In this document: positions 35,001 to 45,689 of the stretch, piece by piece
How positions within the stretch are numbered: the stretch's first letter is position 1
Layout: each line of letters opens with the position of its first letter
Assembly: GCA_963969395.1 (NCBI GenBank)
Contig: OZ017802.1
Location: forward strand, 5,830,501-5,894,500
Length of the DNA stretch: 64,000 nucleotides
Reading direction: 5' to 3'
Source of the DNA: Pseudoscleropodium purum
Taxonomy: Eukaryota > Streptophyta > Bryopsida > Hypnales > Brachytheciaceae
Position numbers and translations under genes: made by a program
The notes under the pieces: model-generated
The model's database searches: none
The model's input: only the letters and a program-made list of their open reading frames with translations
Told to the model about the DNA's origin: nothing

Positions 35001-35589
35001 GTATTTGAACAAAAGTTGCACTCAATTAAGGAATTATCTTCTCCAAACTAATAAGTCTTCACCGTTAATCTTGGATGTCTATGACCTATTCAAAGACGGT
35101 GAAAAAGATGGAAATCACATGTGGGACAACCTCTTTCAATCACTCTCCCTCTTCCCACCCCCAATATGCCATGTAACCATGAAAATAACAAGGAGAGGAA
35201 CAAGTAGTTTACTACCTCAACATCACAACATGCAATCCATGTGTATCTTTACTATTGTTTGAAGTCCCATACAAATTACCTCCAACAAACCAAAATTTCA
35301 CAATAATCATGCTTAAGAGTAGCACTTGTAATTCTCATGGGATGTAAAATGAAATGTAAAAATCCAGATTCATTAAGGCTACTTAAGGTGTTTCTAAATA
35401 GAAAATTGGAAAATGTACTATTTATTTAGACAAGTAGCTTGAACAATTAGAAGATGGATATTGAGGGAAGCCTGAGCTATAGAAAAATCAAGGAAATGGA
35501 AGTGTTTTTGAATCCATGCACTAGAGGTCAAGATTGGATATAATTATTGTAACTAAAGCAATAAAAACTCCTTGATTAGCTTGGGCGCT
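35001..35589 (-). repeat. Decayed FPF1 3' flank joined to an FPF1 C-terminal relic
   Basis: Colinear with 23700-24660: TTCAAAGACGGTGAAAAAGA, TCTTTCAATCACTCTCCCTC, AAGGTGTTTCTAAATAGAAA and AACTCCTTGATTAGCTTGGG. It lacks the CACTA insertion found in the intact gene's flank. Confidence 0.6.
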
Positions 35590-35715
35590 TGCACACTTTT
35601 TGTTCAAAATTCATGGATGTACCCCCTATTTGAAGTCATGAGCTTAAGAGCTAAGCTATTTAACATCTTGAACCTTGAAAGTTGATTAAGTCTTTACTAC
35701 ATCTGATTTAATTAA
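35590..35715 (-). pseudogene. FPF1-like C-terminal relic
   Basis: On the minus strand this matches the last codons and 3'UTR of the intact FPF1-like gene: AAGACTTAATCAACTTTCAA versus AAGACTTGGTCCGCTTTCAA in the live copy. Nearly all changes are C-to-T or G-to-A. Upstream coding sequence is missing or unrecognisable beyond 35715. A pseudogene. Confidence 0.55.
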
Positions 35716-36089
35716 GAGAATTTTAAAAATAGAAAATCCAAATATGATTTTTCTATCACAAATCTTGAAATTAAGAATCATCTATTGAAAAGTTCAGTGG
35801 CCAAGAATTTTCCATATTCTACTTGATTATGACTTATTATCAAATTTTAGTGATATAAATCTAGCTATGTATGTTCAATCTACTATTATAAGACAATTAA
35901 AGTGTTCAACTAATCCATCTTCTTTAATTAGACTTCATCATAAACACCAACAAAATGGGAAAATATGACCCACAAAATATACACCCAAAAGGTGCAAAGA
36001 GAGCTAGTCATGTAAATTAATATTGAAAAATGGGCCCTCCAAAGCAATTGTTTTTCCTACTCTAATAGTTTATTTGCAAAGATTTGAAA

Positions 36090-37744
36090 TTGAATGCTGA
36101 TAATGTATTGCATAATTCTTGTTTGTAACATCTTTCAATGTAGGAATAATTTAAGAAATGTAATGAAGTACATGTATCTCACATTCAATTTGTTGTTTAA
36201 TTTCCAATTTTGGTAAGCATTGCTTTGTGAACATTGCTTTGTGAGTTGTCTCTCTCAAAGCAAGTCCAAAAATTGATCACAACTCAAAGTCTCTTAGAAT
36301 GGGTCTTCTAGAATTAATATCTTGAGTTTTCGCTTCAGTTCAATGAAAAAGACATAAGTAATAAGAGAAGATCAACAATATTACTATCATGGAAGCATCT
36401 TTTCCTAAATGTGTCTCTTATATCAGACTAACTAACATGTTCCTTGAAATATAAAAAATATTTGTTACTATCATGGATGAGCTAGGTACGCTTACTAAAG
36501 GTAGGTTTTAGGCAGACTACCTTATACAGTGAGAAGACCGACGATATCTTTTAGTTAGCATGGTTCCTATATATTGGCAGCACCTCCATCGATCCTCAAG
36601 GAGTTCTGTGTGGAGCTGTGCATTTCCTGTGAAGACGAGAAAGATCCTCGCATTCCGATCCCTTGCTGCTGAAGGTGATCCGTCTCACTCGTGTTTTAAT
36701 TTTGTCGCTTCTCTTGCTCCACAGCACTTCGGCGAAAGGTAACCTCGCTGGCTATATTGCAAGGGAAAGTAATTCGTAGTACAGATATAATTGAGCTGCC
36801 TGCTCTTTCCAAGGAGTTCCATGCGTGATCGGGTAGCTTCAAGTGTCTGATTTTGGCAATCGCTCTTTGTTCAAATGTTTCATTCCTCTAGTAAGGGATC
36901 GTTTGCTACCTGTGGATCGTCATCTTAATTTCTTCATTTCCTACGTTTCGTAATGTATATATTCAAGCGGAATCAATTCCTCATTTCTTTTAATTATTAT
37001 TTAATCATTTCGCGCATTTCTTATCACAGGGCCTGGCCAAATACAGAAACCTAGTTTCTAGTGTATGTTGAACGCTATGCTTAATTATTTGTAGAGGAGT
37101 TTTGCTTCTCGTTTTTGAGCTCATAAAACACTGTGAGGCCACTTTCTTTTGCTCTGTGCAATCTTGATCGACAGTGCAAGATGAGGTTAATTATTACAGG
37201 TCCGGAGCCGGCCTCACACTTGCTGTACGTTTCACGTCTGGCGATGGTTAAGTTTGTATGCAAATTCAACTTTCATCTTAGCTTTGAAACCTGCTTGCTT
37301 TGAAGCCATTGTTAGGATCTGGCTACAAGCAATTGCTTTTCATTAAAGACACGCACGAACTTAAAAATCTGGTGAACTGAGTATTGTGGACTTGAGGTAC
37401 GTATATACTTGTTGAAGTTCCTGTGGAAATTCCATTTGGAGGTCAGAAATCTTTGAATGTGAAGTATAGATTCCATTGGTTTGTGAGTGCTTTCCTTCCG
37501 GTAGGACTCCTTTACATTGCGCCATTCAATTTCGCTCATTCTTACCAAGGCCGGATCAAGCACGTGGTCGTCGTCGTCTCCACCACGTACAAGACTAATC
37601 CGCACACACTATTTCAATGTTTCTCTGCCCTTTCACAACGTACTTACAGTGCTGAACTGTGCTAATCTGCACAGATCATTGATTAATTATATTCTTATGA
37701 AATGTGCATGTATCAGGATTAACATTTTTTGGGTACGAATGCAG
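36090..37744 (+). repeat. FPF1 upstream module, copy C
   Basis: It shares the order of the other modules: CACATTCAATTTGTTGTTTA, the AAGCAAGTCCAAAAATTGAT block, GCACCTCCATCGATCCTCAA, GAAGACGAGAAAGATCCTCG, GCACTGTCGATCAAGATTGC on the reverse strand, CTGGCTACAAGCAATTGCTT, and the splice acceptor CGAATGCAG at 37743-37744. The left part (before about 36500) is decayed; the right part is well preserved. Confidence 0.75.
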
Positions 37745-37796
37745 GTTACTTGACTTGACTCCCGGGTGACAAATCTGGCTCCGAGGATTTCCCACC

Positions 37797-37925
37797 ATAG
37801 CGGGGGTGTGGACGATTGATTCCAATGGCATTTGCCATCTGGAAGAAAATCCGTTGGAGAAAACGTCGATTCCTGGTGCAGCAATGGGGCACAAGGTGCT
37901 GGTGCACAAAGCCAGCAACACCACC
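37797..37925 (+). pseudogene. FPF1-like pseudogene, start lost and C-terminal part deleted
   Basis: It lies 52 bp after the acceptor, exactly as in the intact copy, but the start codon is ATA (37797-37799) instead of ATG. The frame is then open for 43 codons, with AGVW, GICHLEENP and MGHKVLVHKASNTT. At that point the sequence jumps into the 3' flank (AGTGCTTGCAATTATTAT), deleting the coding half with LGWYPY, VDLI and HMYD. It is a clean internal deletion rather than a stop-riddled decay. Flanking 3' sequence with CCAACTTCTGGTTGGGAACA continues to about 38110. Confidence 0.85.
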
Positions 37926-38316
37926 AGTGCTTGCAATTATTATATATCGCCTGTATGTGTGTCAGATTATGTTGGCATTTCCATTCTGGACCTCCGGTGC
38001 AGGGATGTTGTAATTCCTGTGTCTCAGACGTCCCCTTGGGGTGACTCGTCTGGATGAATAATACGTTTTCCAACTTCTGGTTGGGAACACCTTCACCCTT
38101 GAACAATGCGGGGAGTCTCTGTGGAAATGATCTGTTTTGATACCCTGTGTATTTTTGGATTATAAAAATGAGAAAGCACTTATTGGAAGTCAAGCTTTTG
38201 TAGAGGATCTTCCCTTTTCCTACCCAATTTGGAAGATGAATAGTTGCACTTCTATCCTACACAACAAGATTCTCTATCATTCATCAACCAAAAAATGGCC
38301 ATGATGTTGTTTATGG

Positions 38317-39318
38317 TTAACCCCTAAATGTGCCAGGGGACCAAAAGACAAAAGTGTCCTCACACAATTTCAAATTAAATTCAAAATGCTATAACTTTTG
38401 CATTCAATGTCCAAAATAATTCTATAAAACTTATTGGAAAATTTGTGCTTTTTCTTCTAGTTTGTGTGGTAAAATTTTCAAATCAATCCAAGTTTTATTG
38501 ATTTTTGGTAATCCAATCAAAGTTCACAGGTTCAATTTGAGTCCACCAAACTATGTTTGATGGCTGTAGTTTAGGGAGCTTGTGTCTCCTTCAATTCATC
38601 CAATGTTGTTTTTTAATAAAAAAAAATTTGGATGATGTTCACCTTGAAATTTAATTATACAAGTGATAAAATTTCATGTTAATCTAAGTTGTTTTGAATG
38701 TTTGGGAGCAATTCAAAGTTCAAAATTTTGACATTTTTAGAATACTATGAACTTTGGTGTCTTGTTTCTTTTCATGTAGTATCCATTTTCAATAATGTTT
38801 TTGGAAAAGTTGCACATACGAGTCTAGTTTGTATGGCCAAAATTTCATATCAATCCAAGAATTTATGAGTGATTGAGAATTGTTTCAGTAGAAGGAGGTT
38901 TAGCATGAGATGTGTTTTTGCAACTTTTTTTGCTATTTTTTTCACATTTCAAAGCCATTTTGCTAACACAATGAATCAATTGAATGAATTTTTTTCTCTA
39001 ATGTATTCGTATGATGGTGTTGAATCATTTAATAGTTTTACATTTTTTCATTTGAGTAGGTTTAGAAATTGAATTTCACCTCCAAATATGTTGTTAGGAA
39101 AATTTCAGCTTTCTTTTTTAACACTAAAACATTATAATCTTGCAATCTACGTGGCCAAATGACTCCAAATTATATTCACATCATCTATAACACATACACT
39201 ACGAGGTTTGAAGGTTTTACATTTGAGATTTTTGTACCTTGGTGACATTTAGATCTATAATACTTCACTTGCAATGATGTTCTTAAAACAAGAAAAGTCT
39301 TGGGCCTTTAGAGGTTAC
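38317..39318 (+). mobile_element. TTAA-bounded element, copy 5 (diverged)
   Basis: It begins TTAACCCCTAAATGTGCC and ends GGGCCTTTAGAGGTTAC, so the right TTAA is a variant TTAC. It is 1002 bp and AT-rich. ORF-like stretches inside are short and not transposase-like. Confidence 0.55.
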
Positions 39319-39469
39319 GTAGAAGATCAATAACCATAATTAATTTGGATTTGTATCCTTAATTTAATGACTATTGTTAGTTCATTTTACATCCAATTGA
39401 AAATCACAAGTATTGTATTCTTAAATCTGATTGTGGTCAAACTTCCTATGGTTGAAGTTAATTTGCATC

Positions 39470-39690
39470 TCTAGGGTGAAAAACATATTAAAAATATACA
39501 TGTACGTCCTCATGTTGTTGAGGTTATATATGACATGTCCCTCTTTTTAAATGTCACTTTCTTTGCCAATTTTTCACATAAATGGGGCAATGGAATTGGG
39601 AAGATTGAAGGGGAATGGTTGAGAGATGTTGCTCCATCCTTCAATCTAATTGTCTTTGAGAGAGTCATAGATGTTCAAAATTGATTACAT
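39470..39690 (+). repeat. Dispersed repeat, FPF1 3'-flank type, copy 5
   Basis: Opposite orientation to copies 2-4: the CATGTCCCTCTTT block, GGGGCAATGGAATTGGGAAG, GGTTGAGAGATG and TCTTTGAGAGAGTCATAGAT. Confidence 0.55.
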
Positions 39691-39694
39691 TTTT

Positions 39695-39934
39695 ATTAGA
39701 TGTTTTTTAGCCCCCTTGGAGGGCTATGGGTTTCCTTGTGTTCTATTGGGTTTCCAAACTCTTCAAACTACCTTATAGTAGCTACTTGATTTTACATGTC
39801 ACTTTATTTTTTAAAATTTTTCTTAATTTAAATTTTTTTTTTTCTTTCTAATAGCAACTTTTCTTGGACTAATAGGTAAACATCGTTGGGAACAAGCTTG
39901 AAATGGCCCTGTAGGCCCCCTAAAAAACATGCAA
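39695..39934. mobile_element. Small TIR element, CATTAGATGTTTTTTAG family
   Basis: The left end ATTAGATGTTTTTTAGCCCC pairs with the right end CCCCCTAAAAAACATGCAAT imperfectly. It shares a CATCGTTGGGAAC-like word with the 34464 element (CAACGTTGGGAACTCAA), confirming they are one family. Confidence 0.65.
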
Positions 39935-42100
39935 TGGTTCAAGTTTTATATCAAGCTAGTGCACTATCTAGGATCTATATTCATAAAGTTAAAGTTGGGA
40001 TATTTTTCTTGAGAACAATATAGACCATAGGTTGCTTCTAAGTCCACTACCAACACTTCTTGGAGACAATATTTTTCTTTATCAATACTTGGAATTGTTG
40101 GAAATGTGTGAAAACTACTTCATCATTCACTTTCTTGTCCAATTCTATGCTTTTTTTGGCCCTTGCTTTGCCTTTAAATGTTTTTCTATAATAATTATTT
40201 TGCTTGTGCATTTATTTCTCTTCAAATGTTGAAAGAAGCAAGATTTATACAACCCTTCTTGAATAGAGATTGTTCCTTAACAATGACGGGATTTTGCTTC
40301 AAATCTCTACCCCTAATTCTAAATCTTCTTTGCAATCATTTCTTGGGAAACAATCTTTCTTCTTCTTTAAGGAAATTTATAATGACTCAAATCTACCTTC
40401 TACCAAAGAAAATCTACAACTATATGTCCTATATGTCTTTAAGTAGTTAAGTTGTCACTCTAAACTTAGAGTTTTTTTTTTCACTTCATTATTAGGTTTT
40501 ATACATAAAAATAATTCCTGAAAAGAATGTTCAAATGTAACTGATAAAATACTTATTAATCTATTGTTTTACCTTTAGAAGCCCAAAATACTCCAATCTC
40601 ACTTTTAAATGAATTAGGTGTTTTTGAAAAGATAGCATAGATATAGTTTATGGAATCAATCACAAAATACCCTTCATAGATTATAATCAACTAAAGCACC
40701 AAATTTATAGAAATTTTTTTAAGCCTAGCTAAAATTCGAGTTAGTGTTTCAAATGAGATAGATAAAGTGTAGGATTTATAAAAGAGATCAAAATAATTAC
40801 CAATCATTTTGAGAGTAAAGTGAAAATTGAGATTGTAGCCTTGCAGATGGAAATTCATACAATGTAAGAATGATGCAATGAAAGACCAAAGAAAGTAGTT
40901 TGTAAGATAAAAACATACTTGGAGATCAATAATACAATTAATTCTTCAAGATTTCCTTCTAACCAAAAGATTTAAGTCATCTAGATATAATAATAAAGAA
41001 GTAAAAACTAGCAAACGATGCTTGGATTTCTATGGTCATATTCAATAAAAATGGCATCTCTTAGAGCACCAAATTGTAACATTTGAGTCCCTAAAGCTCT
41101 AGATACTCTACTAGTATTGATTTAAAAGCAACAATCTACCACTTCAAAAAGTATGAGTACTAAATATTTTTAAATTAGTAGGATTTCATAGCTTTGTCTA
41201 AATTTGAGCATATGATGAATAAAATAAAATTTGGGGGCATTCGTGTAGATGAATTCCACTATTTTAGAGTTTTATATAATTACAATTTTAAAGTCTAAAG
41301 ATCCAAGTTAGAGGTCTCTTGAGGGACCCTCAATAGTTTGAAAAAGTTCCTATGATCTCAAGTTTTGGCATGAGTTTTGAAACATATTTTCAAGATTAAA
41401 AAAACATCAAAATTTTATATGATTTTTTGAAGTAATTTAAAAAATATATATATTAATTAAAAAAATATTTAAAGTAATATAAAATTGCTTAGAAAAATTA
41501 TAGAATGATGATAGTGATAAACATCATGGTGTTTTTAGTGCATACTTTGAGCTCACATTAAAAGAAAAGGTTATTGGAATCCTAAATTTTTCATTCCAAA
41601 ATTTTTACCCTAAAGTGATTATCATTTAGCTTAAACCATAACCAAGTGTCAAAATTGGATTGCTTTTGTCTATTCATGCATGAACTACACTTTCAACCAT
41701 TTATTTTTCATATCTTGTATTCAATTTCTTTTTGATAAAATCTAGTTATAACAAAATCCAATTTACAACTTTCAAGAGATTATTTGATCAATCTTTAGAA
41801 AATATGGAACAAAGTCTTATTTGTAGTGCTAAGCATGACAAGGATGAAATCTTTGCATTTGCCTTCCATTCAAGAATTGAAGATGGTAGTGTTTCAAACA
41901 AAATCACATTATATTCTCTATATAAGCTTGAACCACAAAAAATATTATTGACTTTTGTTATCCTTGAACCATTGTCAATAGAAAAGCCAATTGAAATAGA
42001 TATCCAATGTTCTATTTGCCATTGTATAGATATTTATTTCTTCAAGATGTTTGAATAAAAGAGTGTAGCAACTATCAAATAAGAATGGTAGATATAAAAG
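39935..42100. other. AT-rich intergenic stretch, no gene recognised
   Basis: The longest frame (41732-42058, +) encodes a lysine/isoleucine-rich 108-residue string without a recognised motif. I do not call it a gene. Confidence 0.45.
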
Positions 42101-42386
42101 CATTAGATGTTTTTTGGGGAGTCGAGAGGGCCGTCTGGGCCTGTTCTCGGCACTACTCCCCGAGCAGTTTGGGATGGCTTCTATTAAAATTTATTTATTT
42201 ATTTTTCATTTTTTTAAAATTTTAAAATGCAAAAAAATGTTGAAATTAAAAAATAAAAATAAAAAGTGACATGGCAATCGCCGTGCCATATCACACAATT
42301 ATTGTAGGGTAGTGCACCAAGTTTAGGAACATAGATTTAGGTAGGAGAACTCACAGCCCTCCTGAGGGGCTGAATCTCATCTAATG
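42101..42386. mobile_element. Small TIR element, CATTAGATG family, third copy
   Basis: It begins CATTAGATGTTTTTTGGGGA and ends with CATCTAATG. The GC-rich left interior can fold on itself (GGGGAGTCGAGAGGGCCG with a downstream CGGCACTACTCCCC). The right half carries GTGACATGGCAATCGCCGTG. Confidence 0.6.
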
Positions 42387-42450
42387 CCTTCCATTCACTT
42401 CATTTGAAATCCTCAACAAATTTCAATCAAGCTTCTTTGGTCTCAATACC

Positions 42451-43357
42451 TTAATTCCTAAAAGATGGGCATGTTTTTTTTGGTTGTATAGAAATTTTTT
42501 ATTGTGAATGAGGATGTTTATATTTAAAATTAAAATTTTAGTAGAAGATGTGGATGAAGAATATCATTTATATGCACTAAATTTCATAACATGTGGAAAT
42601 GTGAGTCAAAAGATATAGCGTAATATGTTAATTTTTTTTGTAAATGGGTAATTTGAACAAATAAAATAAAAATGTTCTTTAAAAATAAAAATTTGAAATT
42701 AGTTTTGTAGAGTTATACATATGTGAAAAAATTTGAATCATTCCATTTTGATTGATGAGTCAAAAGTTATGACGATTTTTTGTTTGTGGTCAATTATGGA
42801 TTTTGTATTTTAAAATATACTTTGAAGTCCTTTAACTTACTTAAATTTCATTATTTTTGGAAAAAAAATAAAATTATAGGATGCAGATTTTTTATTACAT
42901 TCAACATTTCAACCATTGGGATTGGCATTTTTTTATTCTATAATTAAATTCTTAACAATTTAATATTTTGAATCATTCTTTGCTACTATCTACTTACTAT
43001 TTTTTCCTACATGTCATACAATTCCAAATGATCTGAAGTTTTTTAAGCATGTGGCTAACTTGTTTAAGAAATATAATCTAAAGAAGCACTACCATTTTGG
43101 ACCTTTTTTTGTAGAAAACTGAGCTTGTAAAGTGCAATTGCCCTACATTTTTGTAAGGCAAAAAAAGTGATTTTAGTGAATTTGAATGTTTATATCTTGC
43201 AATGTGTGGGTGGAAATGTCTGGAATTTTTACCACAAACTTTTAAGTTAGTGATCCTATAATTACACATGTAAAAAGAAAAGAAATTTCCAAAAATTTGA
43301 TACTTGTATTAGAAATGACATTTCTAGTGAAAACATAATCATGGAACTTAAGGTTAA
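42451..43357 (-). mobile_element. TTAA-bounded element, copy 6
   Basis: It lies between TTAATTCCTAAAAG at 42451 and a reverse-orientation terminus CTTAAGGTTAA ending at 43357. Inner blocks, in reverse, match copies 2 and 3: GAATCATTCCATTTTGATT, CCATTGGGATTGGCATTTTT and AAGAAGCACTACCATTTTGG. Confidence 0.6.
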
Positions 43358-43689
43358 GTTAGGAGGCATACTATAGCCCTCTGCCCCTCTCTAGAACACG
43401 CAAGAAAAGGCAAAATTACACAAGTCAGTGTTTGTTGGCATACTTTGTCTAGTTTTTTTGTCATACCAATATGTATTGTACACATTCAGTTGCACAAATC
43501 TTACTTCATCAATTCCAAAGGCAAATCATCACTTAGAAGAAGTGCATTTTCATAGGTGTTTCATCAAGATATCGACCAACATTTTGATTAAAAAATGAGT
43601 ACAAAATCTTAGTCTTAAAGCTTCTATGGGCGCACCATATATTCATCTCTGGCGGTAAGCTTTTCCTACGGATTGTTCTTCAAGCAAGT
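43358..43689. other. Intergenic stretch, no gene recognised
   Basis: AT content falls toward 43690; nothing identified. Confidence 0.4.
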
Positions 43690-44200
43690 GGGACTTGCAT
43701 TCAACAAGCCACTGTTAGCATGGCTACGACAACACAGATGCGTGCATCAAGATTGAAGCGTCACATCCAAATTTTTGTGCTATTTCAAATTCAAGCAGGC
43801 AGTAGGATTGCCCTTTTCCAAGCCATTGGATTGCTGAGAAAAACAATTTTTCCATGCTGGCCACTCCGTTAGTATCTAACTTCTGCGACTTGTATTACGC
43901 ATGATTATTCATACATATTACATGACCTGAAGTACTAGCTAGTCGCAACACCCACCCAGCATGCGAACAGCTGCATTAGTGCCGCAACAACACCATGTAT
44001 GCGTGCAACAATCAACGATCTACTTGGAGACAGTAACATCCTTTCTCGTAGTAGCAAGCGGGAGCTGGTGAAACTGTCGACCAAAATCACAAGTTTCATC
44101 CTCCAAACATAATAATTTTTCAATGCCACTCGGTAACTATTTTCTGCAGCTCCTTCACACGATTATTCATGCATATTCCATGCTTGTAGAAATCGCATGT
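43690..44200. repeat. Imperfect tandem duplication of about 270 bp
   Basis: Shared words in order: GCATTA/GCATTC, a GACAACACAGATGCGTGCA-like block against CAACACCATGTATGCGTGCA, a TTTTTCAATGCCACTC-like block, and the pair GATTATTCATACATATTACA and GATTATTCATGCATATTCCA. It stands out as higher in GC than its surroundings. No gene recognised. Confidence 0.55.
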
Positions 44201-44990
44201 ATTAGAAAAAATGGCACCAATAATAGACATCCTGAACTTAGTGTGAATTTGCAAAGAGTAGAGTGTCTATATGTTCTCTGAAATTGTGTAACCGATTTGA
44301 CTGACAGTGTTTGCTTAGAACTGTCTTCTTTTTTTTTAAGAACGTACGCCAGAAAGATAGCATTGTAACATTTAAGACGGTACCATTTAAGCTCGCACAA
44401 CACTGTCCTAATTTTTTTTTCCCAAAACAACCGGAATGTGAGGTTTCATATCCGTAGCGGTATCAAGCACCCACTATTAAGACTAGCGATGGACTATCAG
44501 ATTCTGTTCAGGAAGCAAGAATAACTTTCGGTGAACAACTGAACACCATACATTAGATCTTGACTTTGTTCGGAGGCAGTCAAAATTGCAGAAAATGGGC
44601 TCTCCAATATCTTGCACCCTCGCTTGCCTGGGAAGTTTCTAGCAACTGCTCATCAAAGGTAGCGAACGTTAAACGTGTGGATCCAAGCTGATGATCGATC
44701 AGGACCTGAGTCGTTTAGGTACTGGTTGCAATGCAAGTTGATTCCCACCAGTGCATCCCAGATATGACATGTGGGCCATTTATTGAATTCATTAGAATTA
44801 CAAGCCCGTGTTACTAAGTAAGAATTACATAAGTAAGAATTATAGTAATAGCAAGCATGACTTGAATCACTAGTTGCAATGTACCACCAAACAGTGCATG
44901 ATCCCCGATGTGGTTGATTGGCGATCATTCACCTTTGAAGTTACAAATCAATGCACTCTTCCACATCCAGTGTCATGTTAGGTCTATTGT
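44201..44990. other. Low-copy-looking stretch, no gene recognised
   Basis: Composition is more balanced than the AT-rich DNA around it, and it shows no match to the repeat families elsewhere in the window. It may hold further exons of the minus-strand candidate at 44991-45420, but none can be supported. Confidence 0.35.
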
Positions 44991-45420
44991 TCAAAACTCA
45001 GGAATTCTTGAAGAAATTCTTAACAGTTGCATGAGGTTCCTTTCCAATGTCTGCAATTGAAAAGTTTCAGATAAATTCAGAACCATCATCAGGCTTTCGA
45101 TGCATCGCCATAAAACTTAGAATTGATGGGAAAGTATGTATGTCAATCATTCCTATGATTCTTGAATTACCACAAATCCTTAATATATATGCTTCAAAAA
45201 ATTACTTCATGTGATGTTCTCTTGCAAAAATCAATGCAAACTATTGCACCTCCTTGGCATCTAGCTCCCGACATAAGCACTCCACCGGCTTGTTATCCTC
45301 AAGAAAATGTGATTGGCCATACAATTTTCTTGACCTAATTTCCTTTAGATGGTCCACCATCCCAAAATGCTTACGATAGAAATTACGTTTCTCTAGTCTA
45401 CTCCTAAAGGTGTCCAACTT
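44991..45420 (-). CDS. Possible two-exon 3' fragment of an unrecognised gene
   Basis: On the minus strand, about 45420-45250 is open and reads FRSRLEKRNFYRKHFGMV, DHLKEIRSRKLYGQSHF and LEDNKPVECLCRELDAKE, ending at a donor (GAG then GTGCAA). The next candidate exon, 45050-44991, follows an acceptor TTCAATTGCAG. In the same phase it reads TLERNLMQLLRISSRIPEF and a TGA stop. The charged, helix-prone character and compatible splice phases argue for a real coding relic, but no domain is recognised and no start or upstream exon is found. It could be chance. Confidence 0.28.
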
Positions 45421-45689
45421 TTAGTCCACTATGAAAATGCTCAAGGTTAAAATGTTAAATCTAGCAAGACATAAGAAGTCAATTCTTGATAGAACTAGCA
45501 GTTGATGGAGAGAACTGAAGTGAGCTAAGGAGTAAAGCAGTGCCAGAAAGTGACCAAAAGTGAAGTGGCTAGTTGCTGCTTCTACTTCATTTGGCCACTA
45601 AGAGAAGTAGTGGTAGTCTGAAACTATACATTACTCATGAAATCTAAACATTGAGGGCCCTTGTTTCAATTTGCAACCTAACCAAAATC

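Noticed and set aside
37687..38193. A 168-codon frame antisense to the FPF1 pseudogene
   Set aside because: It is the reverse-strand shadow of the FPF1 exon and its flank; the sense strand carries the known motifs.
41732..42058. A 108-codon frame in AT-rich DNA
   Set aside because: Composition follows the AT-rich background, with no motif, no splice context and no repeat-encoded protein signature.
44653..44928. A 91-codon minus-strand frame rich in His, Cys and Tyr
   Set aside because: No motif or codon signature. It is close to the possible exons at 44991-45420, but no splice link could be supported.
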